Shown: one piece after another, positions 18,351 to 29,975 of the stretch
How the letters are laid out: every line of letters starts with the position of its first letter
How positions within the stretch are numbered: position 1 is the stretch's first letter
Source of the DNA: Adiantum capillus-veneris
Taxonomy: Eukaryota > Streptophyta > Polypodiopsida > Polypodiales > Pteridaceae
DNA length: 64,000 bases
NCBI GenBank assembly: GCA_014529385.2
Contig: CM043964.1
Location: 106,022,087 to 106,086,086 of the forward strand
Reading direction: 5' to 3'
The notes under the pieces: generated by a model
Told to the model about the DNA's origin: nothing
The model's input: only the letters and a program-made list of their open reading frames with translations
The model's database searches: none
Translations under genes and position numbers: made by a program

Positions 18351-18974
18351 TTATCTACTTGCTACGCGAGCTACGGAGCCGCCAATGGAGAAGCGACACC
18401 GCCATTGTGTTAGCAACGGCGAGAGCTACGCACAGATACCAAGAGTGCGCGCTATTGGCTTCTATGTGTGGTAAGTTCCTACGAGCTTCGGTGTGAGTTT
18501 TCTTCCAACTCGTGTGTCGGAATGGAGCGTGCAGCATATCTATAGAACCACAACGAGTAGAGCTACGCATTAGTACCATCGGGGTCAAGTTTCGATCACC
18601 TATAGTTTTCGGCCTGTCTTCATATGCATTTACCGCACGGAGTGATTATAGGTTGATTTTGCAGTTCAAGTCTTTAGGGTGTTGTTCTTACCTAGTGTAT
18701 AGACTTCCCCTTAAGTTTGAGATGGATTCAATGATTCTAGATCCTGTTTCGTATAGCATTCGTTCGTAGTACGGATTTCAGTCACTTGCGTATTTTAGAA
18801 CTTAGATTTGATTTCCTTAGTAGTGATTGTCATTAGAAGGTCGAGTAGGTGATTTGACACCCACCTAGTTGTTTCCATGCACGTGCGGGTCAAGCTTCGT
18901 CCTCGTCTGACAAATTCTGTTGTTGGTTGAGTTCTCGCTATTTAGCTTCCGCTAGCGGCGTAACCGCCTTAACA
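17988..18974 (+). repeat. 3' LTR of element 1 (987 bp)
   Basis: Partner of 601-1585. TATATAAG box at 18198-18205; lacks the short CCAAAGTTTTGT stretch found after the TATA box in the 5' LTR; longer (GA)n run at 18265-18349. It ends TTAACA, followed by GCGTG. Confidence 0.92.
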
Positions 18975-21900
18975 GCGTGACGTGTGTAAAGAGGATTGTC
19001 AGCCCTGCACTAAACGGGCTGCTGAAATGGAAGATAGATTGATGACGAGTGCCCGAACACCCCTTTACAACGGTGCATGGTACTCGGTGCTCTGAGCATC
19101 GTTGGAAGTACGCAACTTGCAAGAAAAACTCGGTTGGAGTAATGCAAGAGTCGATGCACTACTTCTGTAAGTATGGAATGTGGGTTTTATATACTCTCTC
19201 CCTCTCTCTTTATGGTGTCGTCTTCTAGGAATTATACTAATATGCATGTTTGTTGTAGTATGATGGGCAAAATGTTGCCAGCTAATCACCACATGCCTCC
19301 AGATCATTGACGAGCTAGATCGTATGTCACTGCACTTGGAATGGAGTATGAGCGCATCCATGCATGTGTTAACAATGACATGCTATACCGCAATGAGCAT
19401 GCACATGCTACCTCATGTCTCATGTGCAGGGAGGCACGATACACGACAGGCGTGAGCGGGTCACACCTACCTCGCAAGGTATTAAGACATTTTTCATTAA
19501 TTCCTCGCATCCAACACATGTTTAAAGGCAGGTCTACCATGGAGCTTCTTGTGTGGCACGCAAACCATCGCTCAAATGATGGAATGATGCATGTCCCTGC
19601 CGATTCACCTGCATGGAGGCACATTGATACTCAATGGCTAGAGTTTGGGTTGGAGCCTCGACACTTGAGGCTTGGGTTAGCAAGTGATGGTGTCAACCCC
19701 TTCGGTACTAAGTCTACTTCATGGAGCACTTGGCATGTGGTGATCGTCAACTAACTGATGGTGTCAACCCCTTCGGCACTAAGTCTACTTCATGGAGCAC
19801 TTGGCCTGTGGTGATCATCAACTACAATATTCCATCATGGGAGACAACCAAGAAGGGCAATATACTTCTTTCCTTGCTTGTGCCAGGGAAGTACAAACTG
19901 TCAAATATTGACATTTACCTCGAGCCCCTCATTGAGGAGTTGGAGGAGTTATGGAGAGGCATTCCTATTGTCGATGTCTCACTTGTAAAGGGGGGAGAGA
20001 GGCTCAAGTGAGAGGAATCCTTATGTGGACTATGCACGACTATCCTGGTCTTGGAGAGATTTTTGGTAACCCCCTATCCTCTATCTCTATTTCCCGCATT
20101 CCCTCTCTCCCTTTAGCTCCCTTTAGCTCACTTTAGATCACTCATCTCTCTAACCATATGATATGTATGCAAGGTTGTCCACATCGGGCCACAATGCATG
20201 TCCTACTTGCGGGCCATCATTGGTGACGGAAAGGCCAGATTCCTTGCACAAGGTAATCTATCCAAACAACCATTGTTTCTTACCCCAAGGGCATATCAAG
20301 CACAAGGCTCCAACAAATGGGAAGTCTCCTCTAAAGCTCACAATGGCAGATTGGGCAACCATTTGGGAGGAACACTACAACAAAAATCCGGCTCCGTGTC
20401 CTCCACCAAAAGGTATGTCAAGGTATTCCCTATTTTTAAGGCTTCCATATTGGAAGGACTTAAAAATACAACAACTCTTGGATCCCATGCACATATTCAA
20501 GAATGTAGCCCAAACACTATGGGACCACATTATTGGCAAGAAGGACTCTTTGGGCGAGGGAGGATTTAAGGCTTTTAAAACGTCTCCCCGCCTCTGCCAC
20601 TCCATGTCGTGCCCCAAATGGAAAGATTGTGCTTCCTAAAGCACCATGGATGCTAGCAAAAAAAGAATTAGACAAGGTGAAGGGTACCATTGCCTCTATT
20701 CGCACACAACCAGGATACATGAGGTCGCTAAAGGGAGCTTTCACAAAAGCGAAGAAGGGTGGAAGTGTTCAATTGTATGGGTTGAAGTCCCACAATTGGC
20801 ACAAGATGCTTCAGGTAATCTTCATACTCCCTATTCTATCTATAGTTTGTGTGTATGACTATCACACACTTTTCCTTTTCCTGATTTACATTGTAGTTCA
20901 TTCTGAAATGAGTATGTGTACATGTCGGGACAAGAAAGTCAGGGACGCTATTTTCAAATCAGGAGAGCTGGTAAGGTACACCACAAGACTCCACTCAACT
21001 ACACCTTTTTTATGTACAGAATAATTTCAACTAGCACTTAGTGTATCCTTGTGTGATTTCTTGCAGATTTGTGAGCTCCAAGGAAATCGAAATAGATGTT
21101 ATCCCTTGTGCTCAAACACTTGCAACAGAAACTGTGTGTGCCATTGAAGATGCATTTCCTCGATCGGTCCTTCTTGGTCAAATTCACCTCTTGGTTCACG
21201 TGGTGGAGGAGATAGCTATATGTGGAGTAGTGCATGCACGATGGATGTTCTTCTTAGAGAGGTTTTTAAAGACTCTCAAAGATTTTGTGCGGCTACGGTC
21301 TCAACCAGAGGCATGTATGGCCGAAGGGTGGATTGTTCAAGAGGAATTTTTTTACAAATCAGAGTATTTGGCACAAGTTGATCCTTCAATGCCTCGCATG
21401 TGGTCAGACAAGGAAAATTCAAGGATGACTTCACACTTGACAAGTGAAAAGGGGAAACTACTTAACATGGATATGAATCCATCCCGAGTGGTCGATACTT
21501 TTGCATTCTCAATGCAAAGATTATGACCAATGGGTGGACTTGTGGACAGTGGAAAAGTCCAGGCGTTTGCAAGAGAGGGAAGCATGGAAACAAGCACATG
21601 GAGGAAGGATGGCACCCCCAGTGCCTAGACACCTTGCATGTTTCCCAGATCTCATTAGTGCAGAGTGGATTCATGAGAAAATGACCGAGGCAAAAGCGTG
21701 CAGAGAAGACATCACCAACAAAGAATGGGAGTATGCACGAGGCTCCGTACCAAAGGTAGAGTACTCATATACCTAAACCATATTGTCTCGCTATTTCTTG
21801 AAATTATCTTTAATATGTATTTGATACATTAATATATTTTTCTATTTTGTAGTGCCTTTCCTTTAACTCTATGTGGTCAAAGGGTTATGTGCCACATTGA

Positions 21901-22571
21901 CGAGCGTAGAACACAGACAGTGATGAAGCCAGGTACTATGGAACTATTGAAAGGATACTAAAGGTTAATTTTAGAACCTTTCATAGCTTCATCTTTGAGT
22001 GCAAGTGGTTTGCAAATGTGTCTAGACAACATGAGAATGGCCTCTACATGGTGGACTCTAGTGTGCATCACACAGGGAGGTATGACAATTTAGTTTTACC
22101 GCGCAATTGTGAGCAGGTGAGTGACATGTAATTTTTATTCTTATTTACTTGTTGTAGCGTTAGTTATACCAATGTTACTCACTTTGAGCTTCTATTTTAT
22201 AGGTCATCTATATCCCAGCAATCCACCAACCAAAACTTTGGTTCATAATTCCCGTAACACCTCGGGGGAGAACCATTTTTTCCACTAATGAAGTGGAGAC
22301 TATCTTCGACCCTCTTCCACCTCCAACTTTGGATGATGCGGAAACAGAGGAGAGGGAGGTCGATGAATCAAGTCCGGCGACAGCAAGTCTTAGCGAGGAT
22401 GATTGTCATGATGATGAAGATGATGAGATGGAGGATGACGAACTCGAAGATGATGAAGCTGGCAATGCATCCACAAATGACAATTCCATTTCTCTCTTTA
22501 TTGATTTAGGAGCCATGGGCTTAGAATTGGATGATGCTTCATGTAAAGATCTTTTGGAAGATGATTCATAA
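18975..22571 (+). pseudogene. CACTA (En/Spm) TNP2-type transposase, main part
   Basis: Remains of a multi-exon transposase in TNP2 order: TPLYNGAWYSVL and LGWSNARVDALL; KMLPANHHMPPD; ALGMEYERIHACVNND; the LPRKVLRHFSLIPRIQ block; LGLASDGVNPFG and STWPVVIINYNIPSW; NIDIYLEPLIEELEELW; MWTMHDYPG; CPTCG; LRLPYWKDLKIQ with LLDPMHIFKNV; GLKSHNWHKMLQ; LLVHVVEEIAI with LKDFVRLRSQPEACMAEGW; then ARYYGTIERIL, ECKWF and IIPVTPRGRTIF with an acidic tail. Several frame changes fall at plausible introns (GTAAGT at about 19169, TTGTTGTAG near 19258). Frame-disrupting damage includes a 71-bp tandem duplication at 19685-19825. It would catalyse cut-and-paste transposition. Terminal CACTA repeats were not found. 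Confidence 0.85.
19685..19825 (+). repeat. 71-bp tandem duplication inside the CACTA transposase
   Basis: 19685-19755 repeats at 19756-19825 with only a few substitutions (for example GGTACT/GGCACT). Each copy encodes SDGVNPFG-type sequence. Since 71 is not a multiple of 3, the duplication shifts the frame and marks the gene as dead. Confidence 0.9.
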
Positions 22572-22715
22572 ACATTTTGCAGTTATGAAGTTTTTTGATC
22601 GTGTAATCCATTCACCTCTCTCTCCCTCCTCTTCCTCTATTTAGATTTGAGAATATGCTCAATTATGTTAATCAATTGACAATGATTATTTTAGTTATAA
22701 ACAAGGGTAATCTTA
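22572..22715 (+). other. CACTA 3' flank
   Basis: AT-rich with short CT runs, between the transposase stop and the MITE target duplication TTA (22713-22715). Nothing else seen. Confidence 0.5.
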
Positions 22716-22980
22716 GGCTGGGTCTAGACGAGGCTGGAGGAAGAAAGGCTTTCTGCAGGTCTATCGCCGCCTCGTCTAAACGATGTTGGAGGAAGAAGAG
22801 TGAAAAACAGAGAGAGGTGGAGAGAGGCTAGCAGCTCTTCCAAGGGGGGGGGGGGGGGGGGTGCCGGAAGAAAAATGGCGGGCCCGGAGGAAGGTGATAT
22901 CTATTGCAGTAAATAGGCTTTTGCCACACAACTTAGACGCCCTATGGGAAGCATTTCTGTCGTAGCGTCTGAACGAGGCC
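22716..22980. mobile_element. Harbinger/Tourist-like MITE (265 bp)
   Basis: Flanked by TTA on both sides (22713-22715, 22981-22983), the target duplication preferred by PIF/Harbinger elements. The ends are imperfect inverted repeats: GGCTGGGTCTAGACG on the left against GGCCTCGTTCAGACG read from the right. Internal copies of TAGACG/CGTCTAAACG support subterminal repeats. There is no coding capacity. It contains an 18-G run at 22844-22861. Confidence 0.6.
22844..22861 (+). repeat. Poly(G) tract, 18 bases
   Basis: Uninterrupted G run inside the MITE; can form a G-quadruplex on the plus strand. Confidence 0.95.
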
Positions 22981-23111
22981 TTATATCCCCCGCCTCCTTC
23001 TCCCCTCTCTTTCTCTTTCTCGGTTTCTCTTTCTTTCTCTTCTTTTTTATATTTGAAAATTATATACAATACTCTTTAATTCTTATTGAGAGAGGGGGAA
23101 CACCAAAATTT

Positions 23112-23113
<2 letters not shown>

Positions 23114-23143
<30 letters not shown>
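23114..23143 (+). repeat. Poly(G) tract, 30 bases
   Basis: Uninterrupted G run between near-identical short words (CCAAAATTTGAG before, CCAAAATTTGAA after), suggesting expansion inside a small duplication. Confidence 0.95.
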
Positions 23144-23148
<5 letters not shown>

Positions 23149-23360
23149 CCAAAATTTGAAAGTTTAGGCGCTAAATTTGGACAGTGGATATAACGACGAT
23201 AATGAGCGCGGTAATAACAGCGGTAATAATAGCGATAATAACAACGGATAAAGTCGCGGTAATACTTTAAACACAAAAAAAAACCTGCCCTCCTCTCTCT
23301 TGTTTCTCTCATTGAATTTACACCTTCTCTCTACAAAACGCGGTAAAACAGTGTGGTAAA
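23144..23360. other. Unassigned, degenerate GATAATAAC-like runs
   Basis: Irregular repeats of the form GCGGTAATAA/GCGATAATAA. No gene or element ends seen. Confidence 0.4.
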
Positions 23361-25473
23361 CACTTGGAGATTTTCATAGTGAAGTATGTGGAAAACCATA
23401 TCAATGATTGTGATGAGATCTTGTCAAGATTGGAAGAGGTGAACCTTACCTTGTCTAGCCAAAAAGTCAGTGTTTGGTGTGAATGAAGTTCTTATTGTGG
23501 GACATATGTGGGGGCCATATGGTAGAAGGCCTTGTCTTGCAAAGATTGATTTAATTCAAAGAAAGAAAGAGAAATGTATAAATGTCACTGAGGTTTGAAG
23601 GTTCTTGGGTGCATGCATGTTTTATGTTATCTGGATTCCGCATTATGCACATGTAGCAGAGCCTTTGTATCAACTTTTGAGAAAGAACCAAAAGTTTCAA
23701 TGGTAAGAAATGCATACCTATGCCATGAAAAAATTAAAGAAGTTGTTGCTTATGTCTCCAACTTTGAGGAAAGCAAACTATGAATGTGGAAGATATGTAA
23801 TTGTGACAGTGGATATTGGCCCCACAGGAATTGGATGGGCAATTGGGCAAGATGATGATGATGGCAAGCGATATGTGGTGAGGTTTGGAGCAAAAGTCCT
23901 AAGTGCTCGTCAACGCAAATATCCACAAGTAAAAAGAGAGTTATGGGGAGTAGTCACATCTTTGAAATGTGATAAAGAGTATTTGATAGGAGCAAATGTA
24001 ATAGTGGAGACTGATTGTCTACCCCTTCTTGGAATGATCACAAGCTGCTCAACTCCCAAAATTGCTATATTGAAATGGATTGCCCACTTAAAATCCTTGA
24101 ATCCAGAATTTAAGCATATTGCAGGGAAAGATAATCCAGTTGTGGATATGCTTTCCAGAGCAAGGTATAAAAATGAAGAAGACATGGTTGTGGAGGGTGA
24201 TGATGTAGGCACACAGTTCTATAGTATCTCTCATGCCAAGGGTGATCATGTTTTCCTGTCAAATGCACTTGAGTCATTTATAGAGGACCTATATCAAGGT
24301 GATTGGTTTCTCATTGGATGCTATCTGAGCACTTTGACAAGGCAAGAAGGGTGGATTGATCAAGAGTCCAAAAGAATACGAAGAAAGGCCTATGGATACT
24401 TTTTGAAATATGGGTACTTATGGAAGCATCCAAAACAAATAAATGGAATGCCGATGAGAGTCGTGAATGGTAAGGACGCTCAAAATGAGCTTATGAAAAA
24501 GTTTCATGAGAGTCTTTACGCTGGAGATAGAGATGTATGGGCCACCTTTACTAAAATAAAAGAGATGTATTGATGGAAAGGTATGTATAAAGATGTATCT
24601 CACTTTGTGGAGTCGTGTGAAACCTGTCAAATATATTCAATTGTACGTCTTCGTGATGGGTTGCACCCTACTTACCCATTGGCCATGCACTATAAGTGGG
24701 TAGTAGATCTTGTTACAATGTCATTGAACTTATGGTGAATGAGATACATAGTGCTTACACGGGAAGATTTAACCAACCAAGTTGAAGCTCATGCTCTAAG
24801 AACAAAAATCATAGAAGGGATATGTAAGTTCCTCTTGGATGATGTACTTAGCCGTTATGGCTGTGTTGGGAAAATAACAACGCACAGGGGTGAGTTGGAT
24901 GCTGACAAATCAAGGGAGTTTTTCTCTAGGTTGGGCATTAAACTTGCTCTCACGGACTGCATATAATCTTGAGGGAAATGGTAGATCAAAGCTTGGGCAT
25001 CCTCCTATCATTGAAGCTTTGGCTAAGGCCTGCAAAGGTAAAATGGGAGAGTGGCCTAGATTATTGCCTTATGCTTTATGGGCTGATCGTACAACTCATA
25101 GCTCAGTTACTGGTTATATGCCTTTTGAGTTGAGTAATGGTTAAAAACCTACAATGCCAATTGAGGATGTAATTCCCACATGGAATGTATTACCTTGGGA
25201 AGATGGAATGAGTAGGGAAGACCTTCTTGCTTTGTGCATACAAGAGTTAGAAAGAAGGCCCCAAGATATTGAGATTGCAATAGCACGATTGAAAGATGCA
25301 AGGTAAAGAATAAGGACAGATTTGATAAGAGGCATAGTCTTAGACCTAAAGCTATTGAGCAATTTGATTGGGTGTTGGTGTATGAAATTAGTCTTGAAAA
25401 GCAACATTCAATAATAAGAAATCTTTCAAAGAGATGGTTTGGTCCTTATCTAGTTCAACATGTACATGGGAAT
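23361..25473 (+). pseudogene. Ty3/gypsy pol remnant: RT end, RNase H, integrase
   Basis: In several frames: the RT C-terminus and connection (RRFLGACMFYVIWIPHYAH, then VAEPLYQLLRKNQKFQW), RNase H in one 287-codon frame (VTVDIGPTGIGWAIGQ, YPQVKRELWGVV, VETDCLPLLGM, DNPVVDMLSRARY), the integrase zinc domain (HFVESCETCQ) and core (TMSLNLW, VLSRYGCVGKITTHRGE), then the C-terminal WFGPYLVQHVHGN. Many stops and frameshifts; no LTRs identified. The sequence is clearly different from element 1 pol (GIGWAIGQDDDDGKRY versus the usual plant layout), so it is a separate lineage. Its 3' part is interrupted at 25474 by another LTR element. Confidence 0.75.
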
Positions 25474-25605
25474 TGTCAAGACACCGACAAGGCCGGGCTA
25501 GGCAGTGTGGAAAGGGAGTCCAACTAGGGCAAAGGGCCACGGGCCATGCTATATAGTGAGTGGTTGGGAGGTGGACTCCTAGGTTCTAGTTCCCTTTGTC
25601 TAACA
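25474..25605 (+). repeat. Short putative LTR (132 bp)
   Basis: It starts TGTCAAGACACC within the integrase remnant and ends TTTGTCTAACA one base before a tRNA-Met primer site. No second copy is visible, so the left boundary is inferred from where integrase similarity stops and from the TG/CA rule. It could be a truncated longer LTR. Confidence 0.45.
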
Positions 25606-25606
25606 T

Positions 25607-25619
25607 TGGTATCAAGAGC
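25607..25619 (+). promoter_or_regulatory. Primer-binding site, initiator tRNA-Met type
   Basis: TGGTATCAAGAGC, differing by one inserted A from the standard TGGTATCAGAGC complementary to the 3' end of initiator tRNA-Met. It lies one base after the LTR end. Confidence 0.7.
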
Positions 25620-26362
25620 TTGGTTCTTTTTTTGGGAAAGGCACAGCCGTGCAAGAGGGGAGCCACACAAACTTGCATGCTTTTTTGTATGTCGAAGAGG
25701 ATGATAGGACAAAGATGTGGGAAACTACCCTTGCAAGGAGAAGCCACCGAGGCGGGACCTGCACCAAACGGCACCCTTGCGGGCTCTACGGCATTGCGCC
25801 GGTGGGGGGAGAGTTTCCCGTGCATGTAGCAGGCGGAGACGAGCAACGCACGAGGCAGGGGAAGCTTGGATCGACCCCTCGTGCTGTCTGCAAGCGGCCA
25901 TAGCCGGTGAGCTAGTCTCTCTACACACTCCACGGGTGCCCAACCCCTTGGGGGTTAGTGGCCAAAGCTTTTTTTTCAAACACAAGGGACGATACTCACA
26001 GTGGGGTACCCCCCCTCCCTCTTGTGCGGATTTGGTAAGGCTCGGTATATCGACACGGCCGGCAAGCACTTGGACACACATATTTTTTGCATATTATCGG
26101 CAAAAACTCAGAAATTTAATCAAAGAATCTCGGCAGGAGTTCAAAGTAACATTTTCTTCCAAAATTAATTAACGATTGCACGCATAATTGATTCGGCTAC
26201 AAAGGAATTAAAATTAACGAATTCCCTATACGGCGGACATTTCGGATCGATTTTCACCTGGATACTATTGACTTTGATGGAATTAGCAAGGCTAATTAAA
26301 CTTTGCAAGGGCTCTCAATCTCAGGTATTTATTGGCTATTCCTTGCACTGCACTATGTCCCC
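25620..26362 (+). other. Leader of the interrupted element
   Basis: Relatively GC-rich leader between the primer site and gag. The frames here (several overlapping on both strands) have no recognisable content. One T run and one C run near 25970 and 26010. Confidence 0.4.
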
Positions 26363-27090
26363 ATGGATTCAGACATCAATATGACTTTTAATTTTGAGCA
26401 AAATACGCCGGATCCTGCCACCACTGATGGCTTGCGGCCAGATGCTCTCAAGGAGAGTGTCCACAACACTACGGCAGGTGATGACACTTATGAAATGCTC
26501 GACATTCAAGAATTTTGTGCACTTCAAACACGCATGTCAGTCATGGATGAAAATTTTAAAGCTTTAAATAAAAATGTCACTAAAATATCCACATTAGTGA
26601 TTCAATTAATGCAATAGCATTCCAAGGGTCTTGCTGACACACACATGCATGAGCACATTGCTACACAAGGGCAAGGCCCTTCTAATCCAGGGCAAGGCCC
26701 AACTGTTGATTGCACACTCTAACTGCAAAAGAGGTGGATGAGCTATTGAAAAACACCAAGCCACCGAATTTTGAGGGAGAAGACCGAGACCGCAATAAGG
26801 ATGCAGTGAATATCTTTCTAAGCAAGTGGGATGGAATTCACGTCTTACGGTGTACTTCGGATGCAGTCTGAGCTCTACAAACAATCTTAACTCTGGAAGG
26901 CAAGGCCTACAAATGGTGGATGTCTCTCAAGGAGAAGAATATCATACCACAGAGTTGGGCAGCTTTTGAAGCTATGTTTAGCAAAGAATTTTTGCCTACA
27001 AATGAGGCAGATCGGAATTGGACGGCTTGGGACACGTGTTCCATGCGCCAATACCCATCATTCCTTGAATATATATCTCACTATCGGGAT
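26363..27090 (+). pseudogene. Ty3-type gag remnant
   Basis: An 84-codon N-terminal piece (ending TKISTLVIQLMQ), then other frames with ELLKNTKPPNFEGED, AYKWWMSLKEKNIIPQSW, AAFEAMFSKEFLP and MRQYPSFLEYISHYRD. The WW-x6-W-FxxxFxxEFxP pattern is the retrotransposon Gag core. Reading stops at 27090, where the LTR of element 2 begins in the middle of the domain. Frame breaks show it was inactive. Confidence 0.7.
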
Positions 27091-28157
27091 TGTTGAAAGG
27101 ACGCCCTTTCAACAACATTTCCATAAAGATTTCATTAAAGATTCCTCAAAGATTTTGTAAAGATTCCACATGAAGATGGTGATGAAGTAATGAAGATGAA
27201 GATGGATGCTGCAACATGAAGATACGAGTTCATGGACGTCATCGAATATCCCGTTATTATTATTTTGAGCCATTACGGCCACTTTTGTAATGTTTACAGG
27301 AACCTCATATTTTAAATCGGCACTTGTATTTTGGTTGCAGATGCTTGTATAATGAGTAAAGCCAACTCAGTTTCTTGTAATTAAGCTCTGTAGAAGCCTA
27401 GGGAAAATTCAAGTCATTTGGCCGGACTTTAGGTTTGAAGGCTTGGTATATAAGCTAAAACCTAAGGCTTTGTAAAAAACACATTACGTTATCTCAAATA
27501 ATATATAGTCGTGGGTTCTGCAGCACACAGTAGTGATCTTCACGCACACACACCATCGCGCACACTAATCACATTGCAGATATGAGAGTAGGAGCGTGTT
27601 AGCATCGAGGAGCTCTCCGTGTCGACGCAAGCAATGCAAGCCGAGGACCACATCGCAAGCCCGCCTGCTACGAGCTATATTTGGTCATAAGTGCCTCAAA
27701 CGACATCCGTTCTGAATGATCGAGTAGTCGTTAGAATCAGGGTGAGAAGCTATTCATGTTGATGTCTTTGTAGATCAGTTTCTGACACTTTGGAAATTGC
27801 TGTTTTTTAGTCTATCGCGACAGCAATTAGAGGTCTTACAATTATGGTTTTCAGGGTTTAGGTGTTTGGCCACATAGGATATGTCCTTGTGAGTCTTACC
27901 CTCCGATTTCGAGTCATTCCGATATGATTTGAGACTGTTTCGAGCTTGTAGTGTTTCGTAGGATGCGTTGTCTGTTTCTTTGCTTTATGGTAGTGTTGTG
28001 GTAGAATTAGTGACTGTAGAGTGTTGTTCGTGTCTAGCTCAGGGTTGACAACCCAGAGATTGCCTCCATTCCCTAGTCGGCTACGTCCTCGGATTGACAG
28101 TTTGTTGGTCTTTGTTCTCGTTGTGCTCCATCGTCCGTCGCGACGTACCCGCTAACA
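27091..28157 (+). repeat. 5' LTR of element 2 (1067 bp)
   Basis: It begins TGTTGAAAGG and ends GCTAACA, followed after one base by a primer site. The first 24 bases are themselves an imperfect palindrome (TGTTGAAAG ... CTTTCAACA). TATATAA at 27447-27453 fits a U3/R boundary. At 27809-27823 it contains AGTCTATCGCGACAG, the left arm of the palindrome arrayed in the leader. No 3' LTR partner is in the window. Confidence 0.8.
27447..27453 (+). promoter_or_regulatory. TATA box of element 2 LTR
   Basis: TATATAA preceded by GAAGGCTTGG, in the same context (GGYTGAGG/GGCTTGG TATATAAG) as in element 1. Confidence 0.55.
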
Positions 28158-28158
28158 T

Positions 28159-28176
28159 TGGCGTCGTTGTCGGGGA
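28159..28176 (+). promoter_or_regulatory. Primer-binding site of element 2 (tRNA-Asp class)
   Basis: TGGCGTCGTTGTCGGGGA, two bases from TGGCGCCGTTGCCGGGGA, the site used by Athila-like and related plant Ty3 elements. The related element 1 lacks such a site. Confidence 0.8.
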
Positions 28177-29062
28177 CGAAGCGCCTAAAATAGCATAGAC
28201 CGCATCACTCGTGTTTGATAGTATAGCGTTTCTCTAGAGTTTTCTAGAGTGTTGTCACCATTTGCCTTCTTAGTGGGAAGTCAGAGAGCGGATCTCTTGA
28301 CTGAGGGATAGCTAGGGAGCCTGCGTCTCGCCGAGGTGGTCCACCATGAGGTTGAGGTATGGTTATATTATTTTGTTGTGTGTTTAGATTAGGTTTTATG
28401 GTTTGTGTGTTTGGTTGTGACTTATGGTTGTGAAGAACTTGAAAGAGAAAAAAAAACGCAAAAAAAAAAAACGCAAAAGGTAAGCAGGAGGCTGTTTGCT
28501 TGCCAGAAAGCAAAAACAACCATTCAACCATCCAAAGTAGGACTTTAGGTAGTGTAGGACATCTGATGTGGATCTAGAGCAATTTTGACATGAAAATGTG
28601 CTTGAAAACACAAAAGGCGGAATTGTGATGATTATGGTAAAAGTGCTCTAAAATGGTCGTTTGAAAGCCGATTTGAGTGCTTGTTTTTGCATTGGAGACC
28701 TTAAGGTAGGGGGGAAACACAGATTCGGTCCAATCCACACAAAAAAAAAACTCTAAAAAACCCAGAAAACAAAAATCTGAAACCAAATCTGCAATTTTCA
28801 AAAAAAAGCTTGACCTCAAGACCTTGTTTTGCATATGCTCTAGAGCTTGTATGTGAAATTTCAAACCATTTGCATCAGTGCTTGTGCATCTAAGTGAGAA
28901 TTTGCTTTTTTTGAGTGTGAGGAAGTGAACTGTGAAATGCTTGAATCCAAAGGAAAAGAAGTCCAAATTGAATGAAACCTTGGGGATAGGCTTCTAAGGG
29001 CATTGGGAACCAAACTGTCCAAAACCAGAAAAAAAATCACTTCCCAGTGGCTCTCTGCCCAG

Positions 29063-29080
29063 TCTATCGCGATAGACTGA
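29063..29080. repeat. Palindrome 2a
   Basis: A perfect palindrome: AGTCTATCG plus its reverse complement; 296 bp to the next. Confidence 0.95.
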
Positions 29081-29358
29081 TGAATTGGAGATAGACTCAG
29101 AATCAGGAAAAACCCCTCATACCACAGGTAAAACACATCAATACAAGGCTGCTCCCAAAAGTTGAGTGTACTTGGACACCTGCTTGACCACCAAACCTCA
29201 AGTCTGGTGTTTAGAGTCTAAGTTCAGAGACACAGTGGTAAAAAGACCTTGACCAATAGTCCAAACATTGCACAACTTTGTGTATTCACTATACAGAGGA
29301 TAAGGAAACTAGTTGTGAAGAGAACTTTGTAAAAAGACCAAAACTGGGAAACTTTATG

Positions 29359-29376
29359 AGCCTATCGCAATAGGTT
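29359..29376. repeat. Palindrome 2b (variant)
   Basis: AGCCTATCG then CAATAGGTT. T to C in the left arm and A to G in the right arm are compensatory, so the inner arms still match (CCTAT/ATAGG). Confidence 0.85.
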
Positions 29377-29656
29377 GGGGATATTTAGCTGTGGACCTTA
29401 TTTTGCAAATCCCTCCTAGGGATAGCTTAAGCAGAGCCTACATAGCATACACACCAAATTTCAAGGTGTTTGGATCACTAGAAGTGAATCTAAAGCTCAG
29501 ATAGAGATTCAGGTTCTGAGAAAAACACTAAAAATGGCCCAAAACACAAACCAAGTGTCCAAATTGCATGAAATTTGAGGGATAGACACAAGAGAGTAAG
29601 GGGAATCTAAAAGTGAAGTCACAATTTTGAGTTGACTTTTCTTGCACAATCTTCCT

Positions 29657-29674
29657 AGTCTATCGCGATAGACT
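29657..29674. repeat. Palindrome 2c
   Basis: Perfect copy; 301 bp to the next. Confidence 0.95.
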
Positions 29675-29957
29675 CGTGACATTTTGAGTGGGATAGTTTT
29701 TGGAAATTGTGACTAGATAGCTTGAATCCACTCCTCACCTAGACCTTAACCATCATTTCAAATTTGAAATTGGACATCAAGAAAACCACCAAAGCACTTG
29801 TCTGGTGTTTTGAGTCAGACTTCAGAGACAAATTGGGTAAAGGGACTTGACCAAATTTCCAAACCTTGTGAAACTTGGTATACATGATCTACAGAGGGTA
29901 GGGAACACATCTGTGAAGAGAAAATTTGAAAAAAGTGTCATGTTAGCATACTTGGTG

Positions 29958-29975
29958 AGTCTATCACGATAGACT
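29958..29975. repeat. Palindrome 2d
   Basis: One central change (TCACGA for TCGCGA), a CpG-type transition. Confidence 0.9.

Larger units (their letters stand above)
601..18974 (+). mobile_element. Element 1: 18.4-kb Ty3/gypsy LTR retrotransposon
   Basis: It is bounded by two similar LTRs that begin TGTTGAGC and end TTAACA, with a purine tract before the 3' LTR and a 4/5 target duplication. Order: LTR, leader with three palindromes, gag with two zinc knuckles, retropepsin, RT (YMDD), RNase H, two H2C2 zinc domains, integrase core (D-D-E), a second retropepsin-like domain, a Trp/Lys repeat tail, about 2.8 kb of non-coding DNA with five palindromes, a long accessory frame, PPT, LTR. RT before integrase places it in Ty3/gypsy. 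The length and extra 3' coding recall the large Tat/Ogre/Athila-type elements, but I cannot assign the clade. It is inserted in a CACTA transposase gene. Two frameshifts in pol and several in-frame TAG codons make it probably non-autonomous now. Confidence 0.9.

Noticed and set aside
22293-22571. Acidic 92-codon frame as a separate gene
   Set aside because: It is the acidic tail of the CACTA transposase, continuing from TPRGRTIF.
25586-26172. Overlapping frames of 77-151 codons on both strands
   Set aside because: GC-rich leader DNA opens several frames at once; none shows a domain or continues into the gag remnant.
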